This document shows positions 50,825 through 60,142 of a stretch of 64,000 nucleotides of DNA, one piece after another (position 1 is the first letter of the stretch; each line of letters opens with the position of its first letter). A model generated the notes under the pieces. It was not told the DNA's origin and did no database searches. It was given only the letters and a program-made list of their open reading frames with translations. This stretch comes from an uncultured Piscinibacter sp. (GTDB taxonomy: Bacteria; Pseudomonadota; Gammaproteobacteria; Burkholderiales; Burkholderiaceae_C). The stretch spans positions 62,001-126,000 of the forward strand of contig NZ_CALFYO010000002.1 in NCBI RefSeq assembly GCF_937952055.1, written 5' to 3'. The position numbers and the translations under genes are program-made.

Positions 50825-52153
50825 TCAGAACAGCTCCATCGCCTCGGCTTCGCGCAGGGCTTCCGCCACACGCCCGTCCCCGGACGGCGACGGCGGCGCC
50901 GTATCATCGAGGGCCGTCTCGGTAGTCAGTCCGATTTCCTCGCCGCCGGCCAGGATCGCATTCGCGATCTGGGCGGGTTCGCGGTGGGCCAGGGCCTCGA
51001 GGCGCTCGATGAGCGGACCGTCCATGCTGCCGGTGGCGCGTGCCCACACCCTCACCTTCTCCTGCAGTGACGACGCGCGCGAGATCCCTGCCGCCCTGCT
51101 GCGCACGACGGGAACGACCCGCCCTTCGAGCTGGACGTCAGCGGCGTCGCCCAGGGCCCGCTTGATGGCGTCACGGTCCACGCTGCCTCGTTCCTCTTCA
51201 CCCACCTGCCACCGCACCCGAACGTAGGCGCCGGCCACATTCACTTCACGAACCGCCGCGGCGATCTGCTCGGCATCCGGCACCCCCTCGAACACCAGGT
51301 CCAGAGTGCGCCGCGCTGGCGTCTCGACCAACTGGAATCGGGCCGCCGCCGCCTCGACCTCCCACAGCAGAAAGCCCTTGGCATCGATCTCCCCGTGGTG
51401 GAAGCGGCCGATCGAGCCCGCATAGGCGATCAGTCGCCCGCCGTCGTCCCAGCTCTGATGCTTGTGGATGTGCCCGAGCATGAAGGCCTGGGTACCTGCG
51501 GAGAACAGGCTCGTGGTGGTGAACTCGTGGTCGAAGCCCGCCATCGGCACGCCGTGCTCCGTCACGCAGCCGGTGACCGTGCCATGCGCTACGCCGATCG
51601 TCGGCACCTGCGCTGCCCGTGCGGCTCGGTTGATCGACCCGTACCCGGCCAGCAGCGCGGCCAGTTCCTGACCGACCGCTTCCGCAGCCTCAGTCGCGCC
51701 GACCGTGGCCGCCACGACCGCCTTGTTGACCGTCGGGACGCAGGTGAAGATGACCCGCGCTCCGGCGGGGACCGCATCGAAGCGCCAGGCCTGCGAGGGC
51801 ACCCAGCGGCCCTCCTCCATCAGCGCGACCTGGCCGAGGCGATCCGCCACGAACACCGGGTGCCGGCCGCCGAGCAGCGGAAAGATCGCCAGGGTGCCGG
51901 GAGGCTCGTGAGAGAACGTCCCCTGCAGCATCAGCACCGGGCAGTGGTCGGCGAGACGCCGAACCTCGCGCGCGAGGCGCTCGACCGCCGGGCTGTGCAC
52001 GTCGAGGGCATGGTCTGTCGCGTCGCCCGAGATCACGGCCGCATCCACGCCGTGCCTGATCGCCTGGTCCACCGCGAAGCCGAAGCATCGGCCCGCCTCG
52101 TCGAGGTTCTTCCCGCTGAAATGCAGGTCCGAGAACTGCGCCACCTTGATCAT
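50825..52153 (-). CDS. SbcD/Mre11-like metallophosphoesterase
   Basis: 442 aa. Metal motifs in order: SDLHF (about 7-11), GDATDHA (about 48-54), QGTFSHE (in place of GNHD) and GHIHKHQ. This is the SbcD/Mre11 nuclease family, partner of the SbcC-like ATPase encoded just downstream. The start at 52153 (MIKVAQFSDLHF) fits the usual SbcD beginning; the frame extends upstream but that part is shadow. The C-terminal half is unlike chromosomal SbcD and may bind the SbcC hook or DNA. Confidence 0.75.
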   Translation of the reverse strand: MIKVAQFSDLHFSGKNLDEAGRCFGFAVDQAIRHGVDAAVISGDATDHALDVHSPAVERLAREVRRLADHCPVLMLQGTFSHEPPGTLAIFPLLGGRHPVFVADRLGQVALMEEGRWVPSQAWRFDAVPAGARVIFTCVPTVNKAVVAATVGATEAAEAVGQELAALLAGYGSINRAARAAQVPTIGVAHGTVTGCVTEHGVPMAGFDHEFTTTSLFSAGTQAFMLGHIHKHQSWDDGGRLIAYAGSIGRFHHGEIDAKGFLLWEVEAAAARFQLVETPARRTLDLVFEGVPDAEQIAAAVREVNVAGAYVRVRWQVGEEERGSVDRDAIKRALGDAADVQLEGRVVPVVRSRAAGISRASSLQEKVRVWARATGSMDGPLIERLEALAHREPAQIANAILAGGEEIGLTTETALDDTAPPSPSGDGRVAEALREAEAMELF

Positions 52154-52201
52154 GAGAGTTCCTTCCGTCGGTTGTTCGTGAGCGTCCTGAGCACCTGCCG
52201 C

Positions 52202-52229
52202 CAGCATCTGCTGCGGCGCCAGACTTCAA
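52202..52229 (-). promoter_or_regulatory. TTGAAG-type promoter of the SbcD-like gene
   Basis: Minus-strand TTGAAG (52229-52224), about 16 bases, ATGCTG (52207-52202), 49 bases before the start. The -10 is poor. Confidence 0.35.
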
Positions 52230-52278
52230 GCGCTGGCGTGTCCAGCGATGGCGCCGCCTGGTGCGGCGCCGACCGCAC

Positions 52279-53739
52279 TCAAGCCCAGACCTCGAGTTCG
52301 CCCTTCACCTTCTCGACGAAGCCGGCGCCGTCGTCCTGGAAGGGTGTGAGGTCCTCCAGTGCACGCTTGCGGCCACCGGCGGCCTTCTTCCAGCCTTGGC
52401 CCCAGCGCTTGGTGGCGTAGCGCTCATAGCTCTCGGCGTCGACACCAAGCGCCGCGGCGGCATCGAACAGCCACGCCACCTCCTTGGCCTCGACACCGGC
52501 GTCCGCCGCTGCCGCCCTGCCGGCCAGCGGCGCTTCGCCGCGCTTCGGCTGGGCGGAGCGGGCAGGCTCGGCCCGCGCTGGCGCCGCCGGACTGCTCGCG
52601 GTTGACGCGCCGGAAGGGCGCTGGCCGCGCTCCCCGGCTTGCTCGACCACAGGGGACGGACTCACTGCCTCGATCACGCCGTCTTCACTGACCACCTGGA
52701 CGGTGCTCGTCCCGCCACCATGGCCCCGGAGGACGTTGGCCGCATCCGCAGCGCGAAGCTCCAGCGCGTCGAGGTCCTCATCGTGGCGCAGCAGTGCGGT
52801 CGGATCCACCGGCGCCTCGAGTTCAATCAGCCACTGGGCCACGCGGGTCGGCCGGCCTTCCTCGTCGATCCGCGAGACCTCCACCAGGCGCTTGCTGATG
52901 TAGAACGGCGTGCGCTGGCCGTCGAGGAAACCAGAGATGCGGCCGCCGCGCATGAAGCCGATCGTCTGGAACTTCTCGATGGCCGCCTGCATGGCGTAGA
53001 AGCTGTTCGTCGGCAGTTCGAAGGCGCTGATCGACTTGATGCCGGGGACGAAGAAGATGAACCGGCCTGACAGGTTGCACTTCTTGCCCTGGTACTCGAC
53101 GCAGCTCTCGGGATCGCACAGCCCGTTGTTCTCGGCGCGCAGCGTCACCTTGCGCCCGCCGAAGATGCGCACGACGCGGCGGCCTGCGCCCGGCGCCGGC
53201 GGCTGCTCGTAGGTCTTGCAGTACCGCGTCTGCCCGTCCTCGGAGTACTCGGACCAGAAGCGCCGTTCGCTGGACGTCCAGGTCACCAACTCATGCGGCA
53301 TGACGTTCTGCCAGGCATCGGCCGGGAACACCACCGGGAAGCGATACAGGCGCTGGACACCGTCGCCACGATCCTCGGCATACAGGTCCATGATCTGCCG
53401 CGCGACCTCGGGGTTCGGGAAGTCCTCGCCTCGGACGGTGAAGTAAGGGACGTTCTTCGGCGTGAGCGGGTTCTTGAGGTCGGGCAGCGCCGCGGCGAGT
53501 TCCCGCTCGATCGCGTCGAACCCCTTGCCCTGCGCCACGCCGGCGTCGTAGATCTCGCGCGCCTGGCCGGACTCGGCCGCTCGCCGGGTCAGCACCTTGA
53601 TGCCGGCCCGGATGCGGCCGCCCACCGGGATGCGCTGCGCCGAGCGACCCAGCAGCGTGGGGATCGCCACCGCGCCGCCGGCGGCCGCGACCAGGACGCC
53701 GCCCTGCCCGTTCGCCTTGCTCTGTGCCATTGCGACCAT
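52279..53739 (-). CDS. Putative recombination-directionality-like element protein
   Basis: 486 aa. The central part has FPVVFPADAWQNVMPHELVT, then a cysteine cluster (CDPESCVEYQGKKC, about 207-220) and GRFIFFVPGIKSISAFELPT, a layout I associate with Gp3-type recombination directionality factors of phages and with proteins annotated as metal-binding in conjugative elements. The C-terminal 150 residues are disordered (Ser/Pro/Ala-rich) with a final helix. The role is not established; excision control of the element's integrase is one option. Start supported by AAGGAGAG. Confidence 0.5.
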   Translation of the reverse strand: MVAMAQSKANGQGGVLVAAAGGAVAIPTLLGRSAQRIPVGGRIRAGIKVLTRRAAESGQAREIYDAGVAQGKGFDAIERELAAALPDLKNPLTPKNVPYFTVRGEDFPNPEVARQIMDLYAEDRGDGVQRLYRFPVVFPADAWQNVMPHELVTWTSSERRFWSEYSEDGQTRYCKTYEQPPAPGAGRRVVRIFGGRKVTLRAENNGLCDPESCVEYQGKKCNLSGRFIFFVPGIKSISAFELPTNSFYAMQAAIEKFQTIGFMRGGRISGFLDGQRTPFYISKRLVEVSRIDEEGRPTRVAQWLIELEAPVDPTALLRHDEDLDALELRAADAANVLRGHGGGTSTVQVVSEDGVIEAVSPSPVVEQAGERGQRPSGASTASSPAAPARAEPARSAQPKRGEAPLAGRAAAADAGVEAKEVAWLFDAAAALGVDAESYERYATKRWGQGWKKAAGGRKRALEDLTPFQDDGAGFVEKVKGELEVWA

Positions 53740-53774
53740 TCATCTCTCCTTCGCAAGTTGGTGAATGTGGAGAT

Positions 53775-55940
53775 TCATGGTCCCGCCGGCCTCGGCTCTT
53801 TCAAGTCCTCGGTACGGGCCGCCGTTGGGCGGCTTGCGCGACCACGCTCGATCACGATCTCGAAGTCGGGCATGCCGCGCATGAGGAGCCCACCCCAGCG
53901 CTTGGTCACGATCCGCCTGTCCAGGATCGTCGCGCGCCCTCGGTCATGGATCGTGCGAAGCAGCCGCCCCAACCCTTGTTTCAGCCGCACCGCGGCCTCC
54001 GGCACCGTGATCTCGACGAAAGGCGACCCACCGCGCGACTCGACCCACTCACGCCGCGCCTCTTCAAGCGGCGAGTCCGGCACCGAGAACGGGAGCTTGG
54101 CGATCACGACGTGCGTGCAGTACTCCCCTGGCAGGTCAACGCCTTCGGCGAAGGTGCTCAGGCCGAACAACACGGACCGATCGGCGCGGTCGACGGCGGC
54201 GCGGTGCCGCGCGAGCATCTCGCCCTTGGGCATCGACCCCTGCACCAAGGTGACCCGCCTCAGCTCCTCGGGCAACTGGGCGTAGACCTCGCGCATCTGT
54301 CGTGCCGATGTGAAGAGCACCAGCGTGCCGAGGGTCTCCACGAGGGCTGGCAGCCGGTCACTGACCTCACGCGTGTGTTGCTCCGCGGCCGTCGGCTCCG
54401 TGCGCATCGCCGGCACCACGAGCTGCGCGTTCTTGCGGAAGTCAAAGGGCGACTCAACGCGCAGGAAGGCTGGGCTGTCGAAGCAGCCGAGACCCGACTG
54501 GCGCAGGAACAGATCGAAGGTGCCGCAGGACGTCAGGGTGGCGGACATCACCACGGCACCACTGGCGCGATTCCACAGCAGCTTGCGAAGCTTGTCGCCG
54601 CCGCTGATCGGCGACGCGCAGACAAGATAGTCGTCCGGGCGACCGCCTTCGTCATGCCGCTCGATCCAGCGCGCGATCGGCGGCGCATCCTCCGGCTGCT
54701 CGGCCAGCATCAGCTGCCAGGTGTCCACCAGGTTGTCCAGCCTCACCACGTAGAAGCCCAGCACGGACAGGACCTGCGTGGCCAGCGTGCCCACACTCGG
54801 CGCCTTCTCGAGGACATGCTCCCTGAGCGAAGCGAAGGTCTTCTGCAACTCCTCGCCGGCGGCCAGGACCTGCCCACCAGCCGTCTCGCACCAGTCCGGC
54901 AACGGCCCGGACTTGAACCGGCGGGCGCGCTTCTCCTCGAAACCGTTGGTGCCTTGGATCCGGTGGTGCAGATCGCGCAGCGCTCGCTCGATGCGTTCGG
55001 CACTGGCCCGGCCGTCGCGGATCAGTTGCTCGTCGAGCCGCAGCCCGAGGACCGCATCGCGCACCGCGTTGCACGCTCCTTCCAGCCAGTCGATCGCCCC
55101 GCGCAGCGCATGCCTGGCTGAGAAGTGCTCCACCGCCTTGGCGGCCAGGCTGTGGGCCTCGTCAAACACGTAGATGGTCTCTTGGGGCGGCGGAAGGACA
55201 CTCGCCCCATCCATGTCGATGGCCGACAGCACGAGGTCATGGTTGGCGATCACGAGGTCCGCCTCCTTGACCCGCTGCCGCGCGGCTTGGAACGGGCAGC
55301 GTGCGAACTCCGGGCACTTGGAACCGGCGCAGCCCTGGCGATCCGTGGTGACGCGATCCCATACCTCGTCGACCACGGGCAACGGCAGTTCGTCCCGATC
55401 CCCGCTCCATCGACCCGCGTCGAAGGAAACCAGCAACTCCCTCATCACTGCCACCCGCCGGGGTGCGTCATCGGCACCGCCGGGGCCGCGCTCGCCCGCA
55501 AGGTCGAGGCCACCTTGCCCCGCCAGCTTGCCCTCCGCCTGCAGCTTGGCCGTGCAGGCGTAGCGTCGTCGGCCCTTCGCAACGGCGAAGGTGAAGGGGA
55601 TCGGCACCAAGCGCTGCAGGCTGGGTGCGTCCTTCTCCGCATACTGGTGTTGCAGCGCCACCGTCGAACTGCTCACTACCAGGCGCTTTTGCCTGGACTT
55701 CGCCATCACGAGCGCCGGCACCAGGGCGCCGAACGACTTGCCCGTGCCGGTACCGGCTTCGACGATCGCGAGGTGGTCGCCGTTGCCCGCCTGTTCGTCT
55801 TCTGCGCGGCAACGCGACAGCGTGTTGGCCACCGCCGCGATCATCTCCATCTGCGGCCGGCGCGACTTGAAGCCCGGAATGCCCTCTCGCAGCGCGTCGA
55901 CGCACTGGCGGATCAGGTGCTTCTCTTCCTCGCGGACCAT
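53775..55940 (-). CDS. DinG-like Fe-S helicase
   Basis: 721-aa superfamily 2 helicase. Walker A AGTGTGKSFG (about 62-71), an Fe-S cluster suggested by four cysteines (ACTAKL, then CAGSKC, then RCPFQ), VFDEAHSL (DEAH), and the C-terminal HD2 motifs ending QGLGRLLRTIHDRGRATILD. This is the XPD/DinG group, which unwinds DNA with 5'-3' polarity and can clear DNA:RNA hybrids. It lies 35 bases upstream of the RDF-like gene. A TTGAA hexamer lies only 15 bases before the ATG, too close to act as its promoter. The first 30 residues may be optional. Confidence 0.8.
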   Translation of the reverse strand: MVREEEKHLIRQCVDALREGIPGFKSRRPQMEMIAAVANTLSRCRAEDEQAGNGDHLAIVEAGTGTGKSFGALVPALVMAKSRQKRLVVSSSTVALQHQYAEKDAPSLQRLVPIPFTFAVAKGRRRYACTAKLQAEGKLAGQGGLDLAGERGPGGADDAPRRVAVMRELLVSFDAGRWSGDRDELPLPVVDEVWDRVTTDRQGCAGSKCPEFARCPFQAARQRVKEADLVIANHDLVLSAIDMDGASVLPPPQETIYVFDEAHSLAAKAVEHFSARHALRGAIDWLEGACNAVRDAVLGLRLDEQLIRDGRASAERIERALRDLHHRIQGTNGFEEKRARRFKSGPLPDWCETAGGQVLAAGEELQKTFASLREHVLEKAPSVGTLATQVLSVLGFYVVRLDNLVDTWQLMLAEQPEDAPPIARWIERHDEGGRPDDYLVCASPISGGDKLRKLLWNRASGAVVMSATLTSCGTFDLFLRQSGLGCFDSPAFLRVESPFDFRKNAQLVVPAMRTEPTAAEQHTREVSDRLPALVETLGTLVLFTSARQMREVYAQLPEELRRVTLVQGSMPKGEMLARHRAAVDRADRSVLFGLSTFAEGVDLPGEYCTHVVIAKLPFSVPDSPLEEARREWVESRGGSPFVEITVPEAAVRLKQGLGRLLRTIHDRGRATILDRRIVTKRWGGLLMRGMPDFEIVIERGRASRPTAARTEDLKEPRPAGP
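53776..53804 (-). promoter_or_regulatory. TTGAAA-type promoter of the RDF-like gene
   Basis: Minus-strand TTGAAA (53804-53799), 17-base spacer, ACCATG (53781-53776), or CATGAA slightly further on. The spacer, with CGAGGCCGGCGGG, closely resembles that of the ParB promoter at 32867-32895. Confidence 0.45.
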
Positions 55941-56105
55941 GAGGCCAGCCTACGGTTCAAGCGTCTGAGCTCAAGAGCCGCCCGCAAAGGCCAAGTACCA
56001 GCCGATCGCGAGTCGCGGCTGACCCCGGTGGCCTCGCGTTGCCCCCGCTACTGGCTTCGTCGGGAGCCTTTGCCGCGGGCGCTCGAGCCCCGCGACCCAC
56101 CATCG

Positions 56106-57377
56106 CTATCCGACTTCGGGGACGCGCTGCCCTCGCGCCGCGTCAGACCCTGCAAAGGCTGTCCTGGAACCCGCACGCGGCGGCAGCGCAGGCAAGGCCT
56201 GGTCGGTGCGCCACACCCACGCGTCGTCACCCGCGGCCTGAACCGCCTTCTCCTTGGCGCTCTGTTCCTTCGGGTCAAGGAAGGCACTCACCACATGCAG
56301 CGGGAATGGCCCGCCTTCGGTGTCGAGCAGCAGTGCGTTCGGGAAACAGGCGCCGCTCTTGGCGTCGAAGCGCAGCGGCTTCAAGAAGGCACGGCCCTGC
56401 CGCTGCAGTTCCTCGGCCAGCGGCAGCTCATGGAGGCCTTCAAGCGGTATCCACTGATCCGAGACCAGGGTCATCGACAGCGAGTCCACCTGGTAGAGGT
56501 GCTCACGCTTGGCGTAAATCAGCGCGGCCATCACGACCATCGGCTTGCGCTCCAGATCGGCGTCACGGGCCTGCAGGGTGGCCGCATAGGCGCGCTCGGC
56601 GCGCTCCCAGGCCTTGTTCTCCATGTACAGCGGCACGTCCGGCATGTGCTTGACCAACAGCCTGCGCCCGTAGGCGCTTTGCTCGGCGCCGTTGAACTGC
56701 CCGATGACGATCGCCATCTTGTAGGCCACGTCGTCGCCCGGCGAGAGCAACATGGCCAGCTTGCGCCGCCGCCGCTCGCCGATCTCTTCCTTGTCGGCAA
56801 CGCGGAACGGCTCGGGCACGTACAGGCGCTTGTCCAAGGTCTCACCCTTGAGCGTCACGCCGGCAGCCGCAAGCTCGAGGTACTTCTTGATCACGCCCTG
56901 CGAGCGCCTGCCCTCCATCGCCGGATACCAGCGGTTGAGCCCGGCGCGGTGGTAGAGGAAGTGCAGTACCGCTCGCAGGCTCATCCGCTTGCGCGGTGCA
57001 TTCACGGCGGGAGGCTCGCCGTTCGCCTCCCCTCGCGGCATTGCCTTGCCGGAGACCCTGGAGAACGGGAAGTCGGTCCGGATTTCCACGTGATCGGGGT
57101 TGTGCTCAACGATGGCCTCGCCGACGAGTTCGCCCAGGCCCGAGAGACCCGGTTCGGGCTCGAAGGACTGGCAGGTCGGATGGTGCATGTCCCCGGTGCC
57201 CGGCATGCGCTTGACAACGTACTCGCCATGCTTGGCGATGTACATCTCCACGCCACCGCGAACGCACATGCATCGCGGACGCTCCGAGCTTTCATACACC
57301 CTCGACAACGCCTCTTGCAGGCCGGGGTCGGTCGCCAGCAGCGTGACGCCCCGGATGAAGTACTTCGCTGCGTCCAT
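56106..57377 (-). CDS. DUF1173-family protein
   Basis: 423 aa. Recognised by CVRGGVEMYIAKHGEYVVKR, GTGDMHHPTCQSFEP and LNRWYPAMEGRRSQGVIKKY, the pattern of DUF1173 proteins found in large conjugative elements. The cysteine/histidine motif CxxxxxxMYIxxHGxxxxxRxPGTGxxHHxxC may bind metal. Function unknown. It follows the recombinase-fold gene by 35 bases in the same operon. Confidence 0.8.
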   Translation of the reverse strand: MDAAKYFIRGVTLLATDPGLQEALSRVYESSERPRCMCVRGGVEMYIAKHGEYVVKRMPGTGDMHHPTCQSFEPEPGLSGLGELVGEAIVEHNPDHVEIRTDFPFSRVSGKAMPRGEANGEPPAVNAPRKRMSLRAVLHFLYHRAGLNRWYPAMEGRRSQGVIKKYLELAAAGVTLKGETLDKRLYVPEPFRVADKEEIGERRRRKLAMLLSPGDDVAYKMAIVIGQFNGAEQSAYGRRLLVKHMPDVPLYMENKAWERAERAYAATLQARDADLERKPMVVMAALIYAKREHLYQVDSLSMTLVSDQWIPLEGLHELPLAEELQRQGRAFLKPLRFDAKSGACFPNALLLDTEGGPFPLHVVSAFLDPKEQSAKEKAVQAAGDDAWVWRTDQALPALPPRAGSRTAFAGSDAARGQRVPEVG

Positions 57378-57412
57378 GGCAACCTCCTGGGCGTCTGCGG
57401 CCACGATCGGGC

Positions 57413-58324
57413 CTACACGATCTCGTGAGACACGAGGTCGAGCGGCATGGGCGGGAGCCTGAGCAGCCGTCGCACCTGGCGTGCCGACCGCAGCCCAAGC
57501 AGTTCCCGAAGCTGGGCCCTGTCCGCACCCTGGCGATCGAGCGAGAGCGCCACCTGCCTGCGGGCCTGCTGCGCCGTCATGCCAACCCATCCGGCGCGCG
57601 CGAACGCCAGGCGCAGCGTCGCCTGAAGGTACTTGGAGGTGAGCCGCGAATCGGTCGGTGAACGCCGGGTGATCAGGAACGGCCTGCCCGCCTCGGTCAG
57701 GAACAGGCGGCTCTTCGGATCGAGCCCACGGAAGCGCCCGGGTTCGCCGGTGCCCAACCGCCGACGCAGGCGCTCTTCCAGGTAGATGTCGATGCTGGCC
57801 ACGGCTCGCGACGAGTTGAAGTACAGCGGTCGCGCGAAGCCGCCGGCCGCCACCTCCCCACGCAGTGTCGAGACTCGCCGCACGTTGCCGTTCTCATCCA
57901 GGTAGTCGCCCACCTCCAGCAGCGCGAGTTCCATGGTCTTGAGGCCGGTGCACAGCAGCGTGTAGATCAGCGCGATGTCCCGGTTGGCACTTCGGCAGCA
58001 TGAGCGAAGGCGGCTCGCACCGGCAGCGACCTCATCCGCATCCAGCACGACCCGGCAAGGCGGCGGCGGTTCTCCTACATCGTGTGCGCGCGCGGCGGCC
58101 ATGATCGTCTCCCGCTCGCGGCGGATCGCGACCAGGCTGTCCAGCCAGTCCACCCGGATCGAGCCCAGTGCACCGGCCTGCTGAAGCCTGCGCAGCAGGC
58201 CTTTGATCCGACGCTCGACCGTCGAGCGCGCGACACCCAGGTCGGCCGCCACTTCCTTGTAGCTCCGGCCGCCTTCGACCACGCTGATGAGCAGGCCCAA
58301 CGAATCTAAGGGTAGGCGCCCCAT
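57413..58324 (-). CDS. Recombinase-fold regulator with N-terminal HTH, catalytic residues lost
   Basis: 303 aa. Residues 1-60 hold an HTH (YKEVAADLGVARSTVERRIK). The rest has the shape of a tyrosine recombinase: LIYTLLCTGLKTMELALLEV resembles box I but has Lys for the catalytic Arg, the box II region reads MTAQQARRQVALSLDRQGAD without HxLR, and the GH and Tyr are replaced (LLGLRSARQVRRLL). All key catalytic residues are missing, so it should bind DNA without cutting. It leads the DUF1173 operon and probably regulates it or the element. Start 58324 lies after a TTGAAG promoter. Confidence 0.65.
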   Translation of the reverse strand: MGRLPLDSLGLLISVVEGGRSYKEVAADLGVARSTVERRIKGLLRRLQQAGALGSIRVDWLDSLVAIRRERETIMAAARAHDVGEPPPPCRVVLDADEVAAGASRLRSCCRSANRDIALIYTLLCTGLKTMELALLEVGDYLDENGNVRRVSTLRGEVAAGGFARPLYFNSSRAVASIDIYLEERLRRRLGTGEPGRFRGLDPKSRLFLTEAGRPFLITRRSPTDSRLTSKYLQATLRLAFARAGWVGMTAQQARRQVALSLDRQGADRAQLRELLGLRSARQVRRLLRLPPMPLDLVSHEIV

Positions 58325-58391
58325 GGACTGATCTCGACCTGTTGGTTGAACGTCAGGCAACGCCGTCGATGGGCGGGTTGCCGTGGCGCCA

Positions 58392-58420
58392 ATCGTCCCG
58401 AAGATGGCGGCCGCCTTCAA
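58392..58420 (-). promoter_or_regulatory. TTGAAG-type promoter of the HTH/DUF1173 operon
   Basis: Minus-strand TTGAAG (58420-58415), 17-base spacer, GACGAT (58397-58392), 68 bases before the start. Confidence 0.45.
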
Positions 58421-58563
58421 CCGGAAAGGCGGCTCGAAGTCCCCCCGGAATTCGGGCGCCGCGCGGGCCAAAGCGACAGATCCGCCGCTGCAGGTGCGGG
58501 GCGGACGAGTGACGGATGGGCATGCGCCGTGCGATGCCCCTTTTCGACCGCGCATCGTTGATT

Positions 58564-58680
58564 CATACTGACCGTGCGATGGGCATCTCTGCCTTTGCCG
58601 CTGTCACCAGCGTTCCGGCCTGGCCGGCGTTTGCGGTCGTGACCCGCACTTCAATCTGCCTGCGCCTGCAGGCCACGCGC
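58564..58680 (+). repeat. Repeat copy C in a possible transcribed leader
   Basis: The 31-base repeat at 58626-58656 lies 57 bases after a CATACT (58564-58569), as copy B lies 65 bases after the CATACT at 33175-33180. It is followed by GCCTGC-GCCT-GCAGGC. No plus-strand gene follows, so this copy may belong to a small RNA or act on DNA only. On the minus strand its edge reads TTGAAG. Confidence 0.6.
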
Positions 58681-58709
58681 ATCCTTCATCGGCGCCTGCC
58701 GCGTTGCGC

Positions 58710-59636
58710 TTAAGTCCCTGGCGTGGGGCGCAGTCGGATCCCGAGCTTGCGCAGGATCCGGCGAGTTGCGCTCTGTGCGGCACCGTCAGTCGCCAAGTCC
58801 GCCGCGACTGGGGAGGACGGCTTTCGCTTCGGATCCTCTCGGATGTCGAAGCGGGCGTCGCCCGTGTCCAGCGCCGAAGTATGCGGGCAAGGCCGGTCAC
58901 CCAGCATGGCCACCCGCGGGCTGCTGCGAACCGTGTTCTTGTTGCCGTCGTACTCGAGGTACGCCGACGAAACACCGCCGCGGTGCCAGGGCGTGACCAA
59001 CTGCGTCAGCAGTCCGATCGCCAGAGAAGCCAAGACGCCGTTGGGCCAGACGACCTGCGGACGCGAGCCGGCGGCGCCGTAGCGCTTGGCCTCCTGCGCC
59101 AAGCCGTCCTCGGTCACGACCCCGAAGCAGCGCAGGCAGGGGCAGCCCGGCGATAAGAGCACGACTTGGCCGGCGATCAGGTATTGGCCGCCGGTATCGT
59201 GCACGTCCATGCCCATGTCGATGTACGGGATCAGGTGGCGCCGACAGAAACGATCGAGATCGTCCTTGGCCACCATCGAATCGAGCCCACCGATGATCAC
59301 GTCGCAGCCCTTGAGTTCCTCGAGCGCCTGCTGCCAGGGTACGGGGCACTTCTTGACGCGAGCCGAGGGGTTCACCGCCTTGATCGTCCGGGCGGCGATG
59401 TCGACCTTCAGGCGCTTGTCTTTGGCGTCCTTGGCCGTGCCGCTGACCAGGCGGTTCAGGTTGGTGTCCTCGACGATGTCGCCATCGACCAGGACGTGCC
59501 CGCCGATGCCCAGGTGCGCCGCCTGTTGCGCGACGTGCGAGCCGCCGCCGCCCAGGCCGACGTAGCCGACCGTCAGCTCGTGCAGGATTCGGTCGCTGTC
59601 GGAGCCGAGAAAGCTTTGTCGATCGAGCCTGCTCAT
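58710..59636 (-). CDS. E1-like ThiF/HesA enzyme of the ubiquitin-like operon
   Basis: 308-aa adenylating enzyme. GLGGGGS (27-33) is the nucleotide loop; LVDGDIVEDTNLNR (49-62) holds the Asp and Arg that bind ATP; SPGCPCLRC (162-170) gives a likely zinc CxxC pair, with further cysteines towards the C-terminus. It would activate the multi-ubiquitin protein encoded four genes earlier. The start overlaps the JAB stop by four bases (ATGA). This gene is the last of the operon. Confidence 0.85.
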   Translation of the reverse strand: MSRLDRQSFLGSDSDRILHELTVGYVGLGGGGSHVAQQAAHLGIGGHVLVDGDIVEDTNLNRLVSGTAKDAKDKRLKVDIAARTIKAVNPSARVKKCPVPWQQALEELKGCDVIIGGLDSMVAKDDLDRFCRRHLIPYIDMGMDVHDTGGQYLIAGQVVLLSPGCPCLRCFGVVTEDGLAQEAKRYGAAGSRPQVVWPNGVLASLAIGLLTQLVTPWHRGGVSSAYLEYDGNKNTVRSSPRVAMLGDRPCPHTSALDTGDARFDIREDPKRKPSSPVAADLATDGAAQSATRRILRKLGIRLRPTPGT

Positions 59637-60142
59637 GCGCCCTCCCCGTAGCGGACCAGCGGCAAGCCCACCGCGACGAAGCGGTGAACGTAGACGGGCT
59701 TTTTGTTGGGCGCGACCCACACCCGACCCCGGGCCGAATCGTTGCTGAGAACGATCAGGCCATGGAGCATGGCGGGGACGACGTTGAAGAAGCTCGGCAC
59801 GAAGTTCTGCGCGTCCTTGAGGTCGACGCTGCTGAACTCGGGCGTGCCGCGGCCGCCGTGGGTGTGGATGTGGAACAGCGCCGAGCGGGTCGCATAGGCG
59901 CGCTGCAGGCCCTTGCGCATGGCGCCCGAGCCGATCATCGCGCCTACGTTCGGGTTGCGGACGTAGTCCTCATCGTCGACCGGCATGTAGTCGCGCGCCG
60001 TGATCACAATCAGGTCGTCGTCCGCGCGGGCGCAGCCCGCGGTGACGAAGCCGACGCGCTCGTGGGCGAACGGATGCTTGCGGGCGAGGTCCTGGCGCGC
60101 GCGGGCAAACAGCGCAGGCGTTGCTTTGAAGGTGAATTTCAC
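59633..60142 (-). CDS. JAB/JAMM isopeptidase of the ubiquitin-like operon
   Basis: 169 aa with a full JAMM site: Glu28 (HERVGFV), His93-x-His95, then Ser104 and Asp107 (HTHGGRGTPEFSSVD). Such enzymes cut ubiquitin-like tags from targets or release single units from a multi-ubiquitin chain. It lies between the E2-like and E1 genes, overlapping each by four bases. The family is typical of bacterial ubiquitin-like cassettes. Confidence 0.85.
   Translation of the reverse strand: MKFTFKATPALFARARQDLARKHPFAHERVGFVTAGCARADDDLIVITARDYMPVDDEDYVRNPNVGAMIGSGAMRKGLQRAYATRSALFHIHTHGGRGTPEFSSVDLKDAQNFVPSFFNVVPAMLHGLIVLSNDSARGRVWVAPNKKPVYVHRFVAVGLPLVRYGEGA

Noticed and set aside
55955..55960. TTGAAC as promoter of the DinG-like gene
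   Set aside because: It ends 15 bases before the ATG, so the -10 would fall inside the start codon; kept out of the promoter list.
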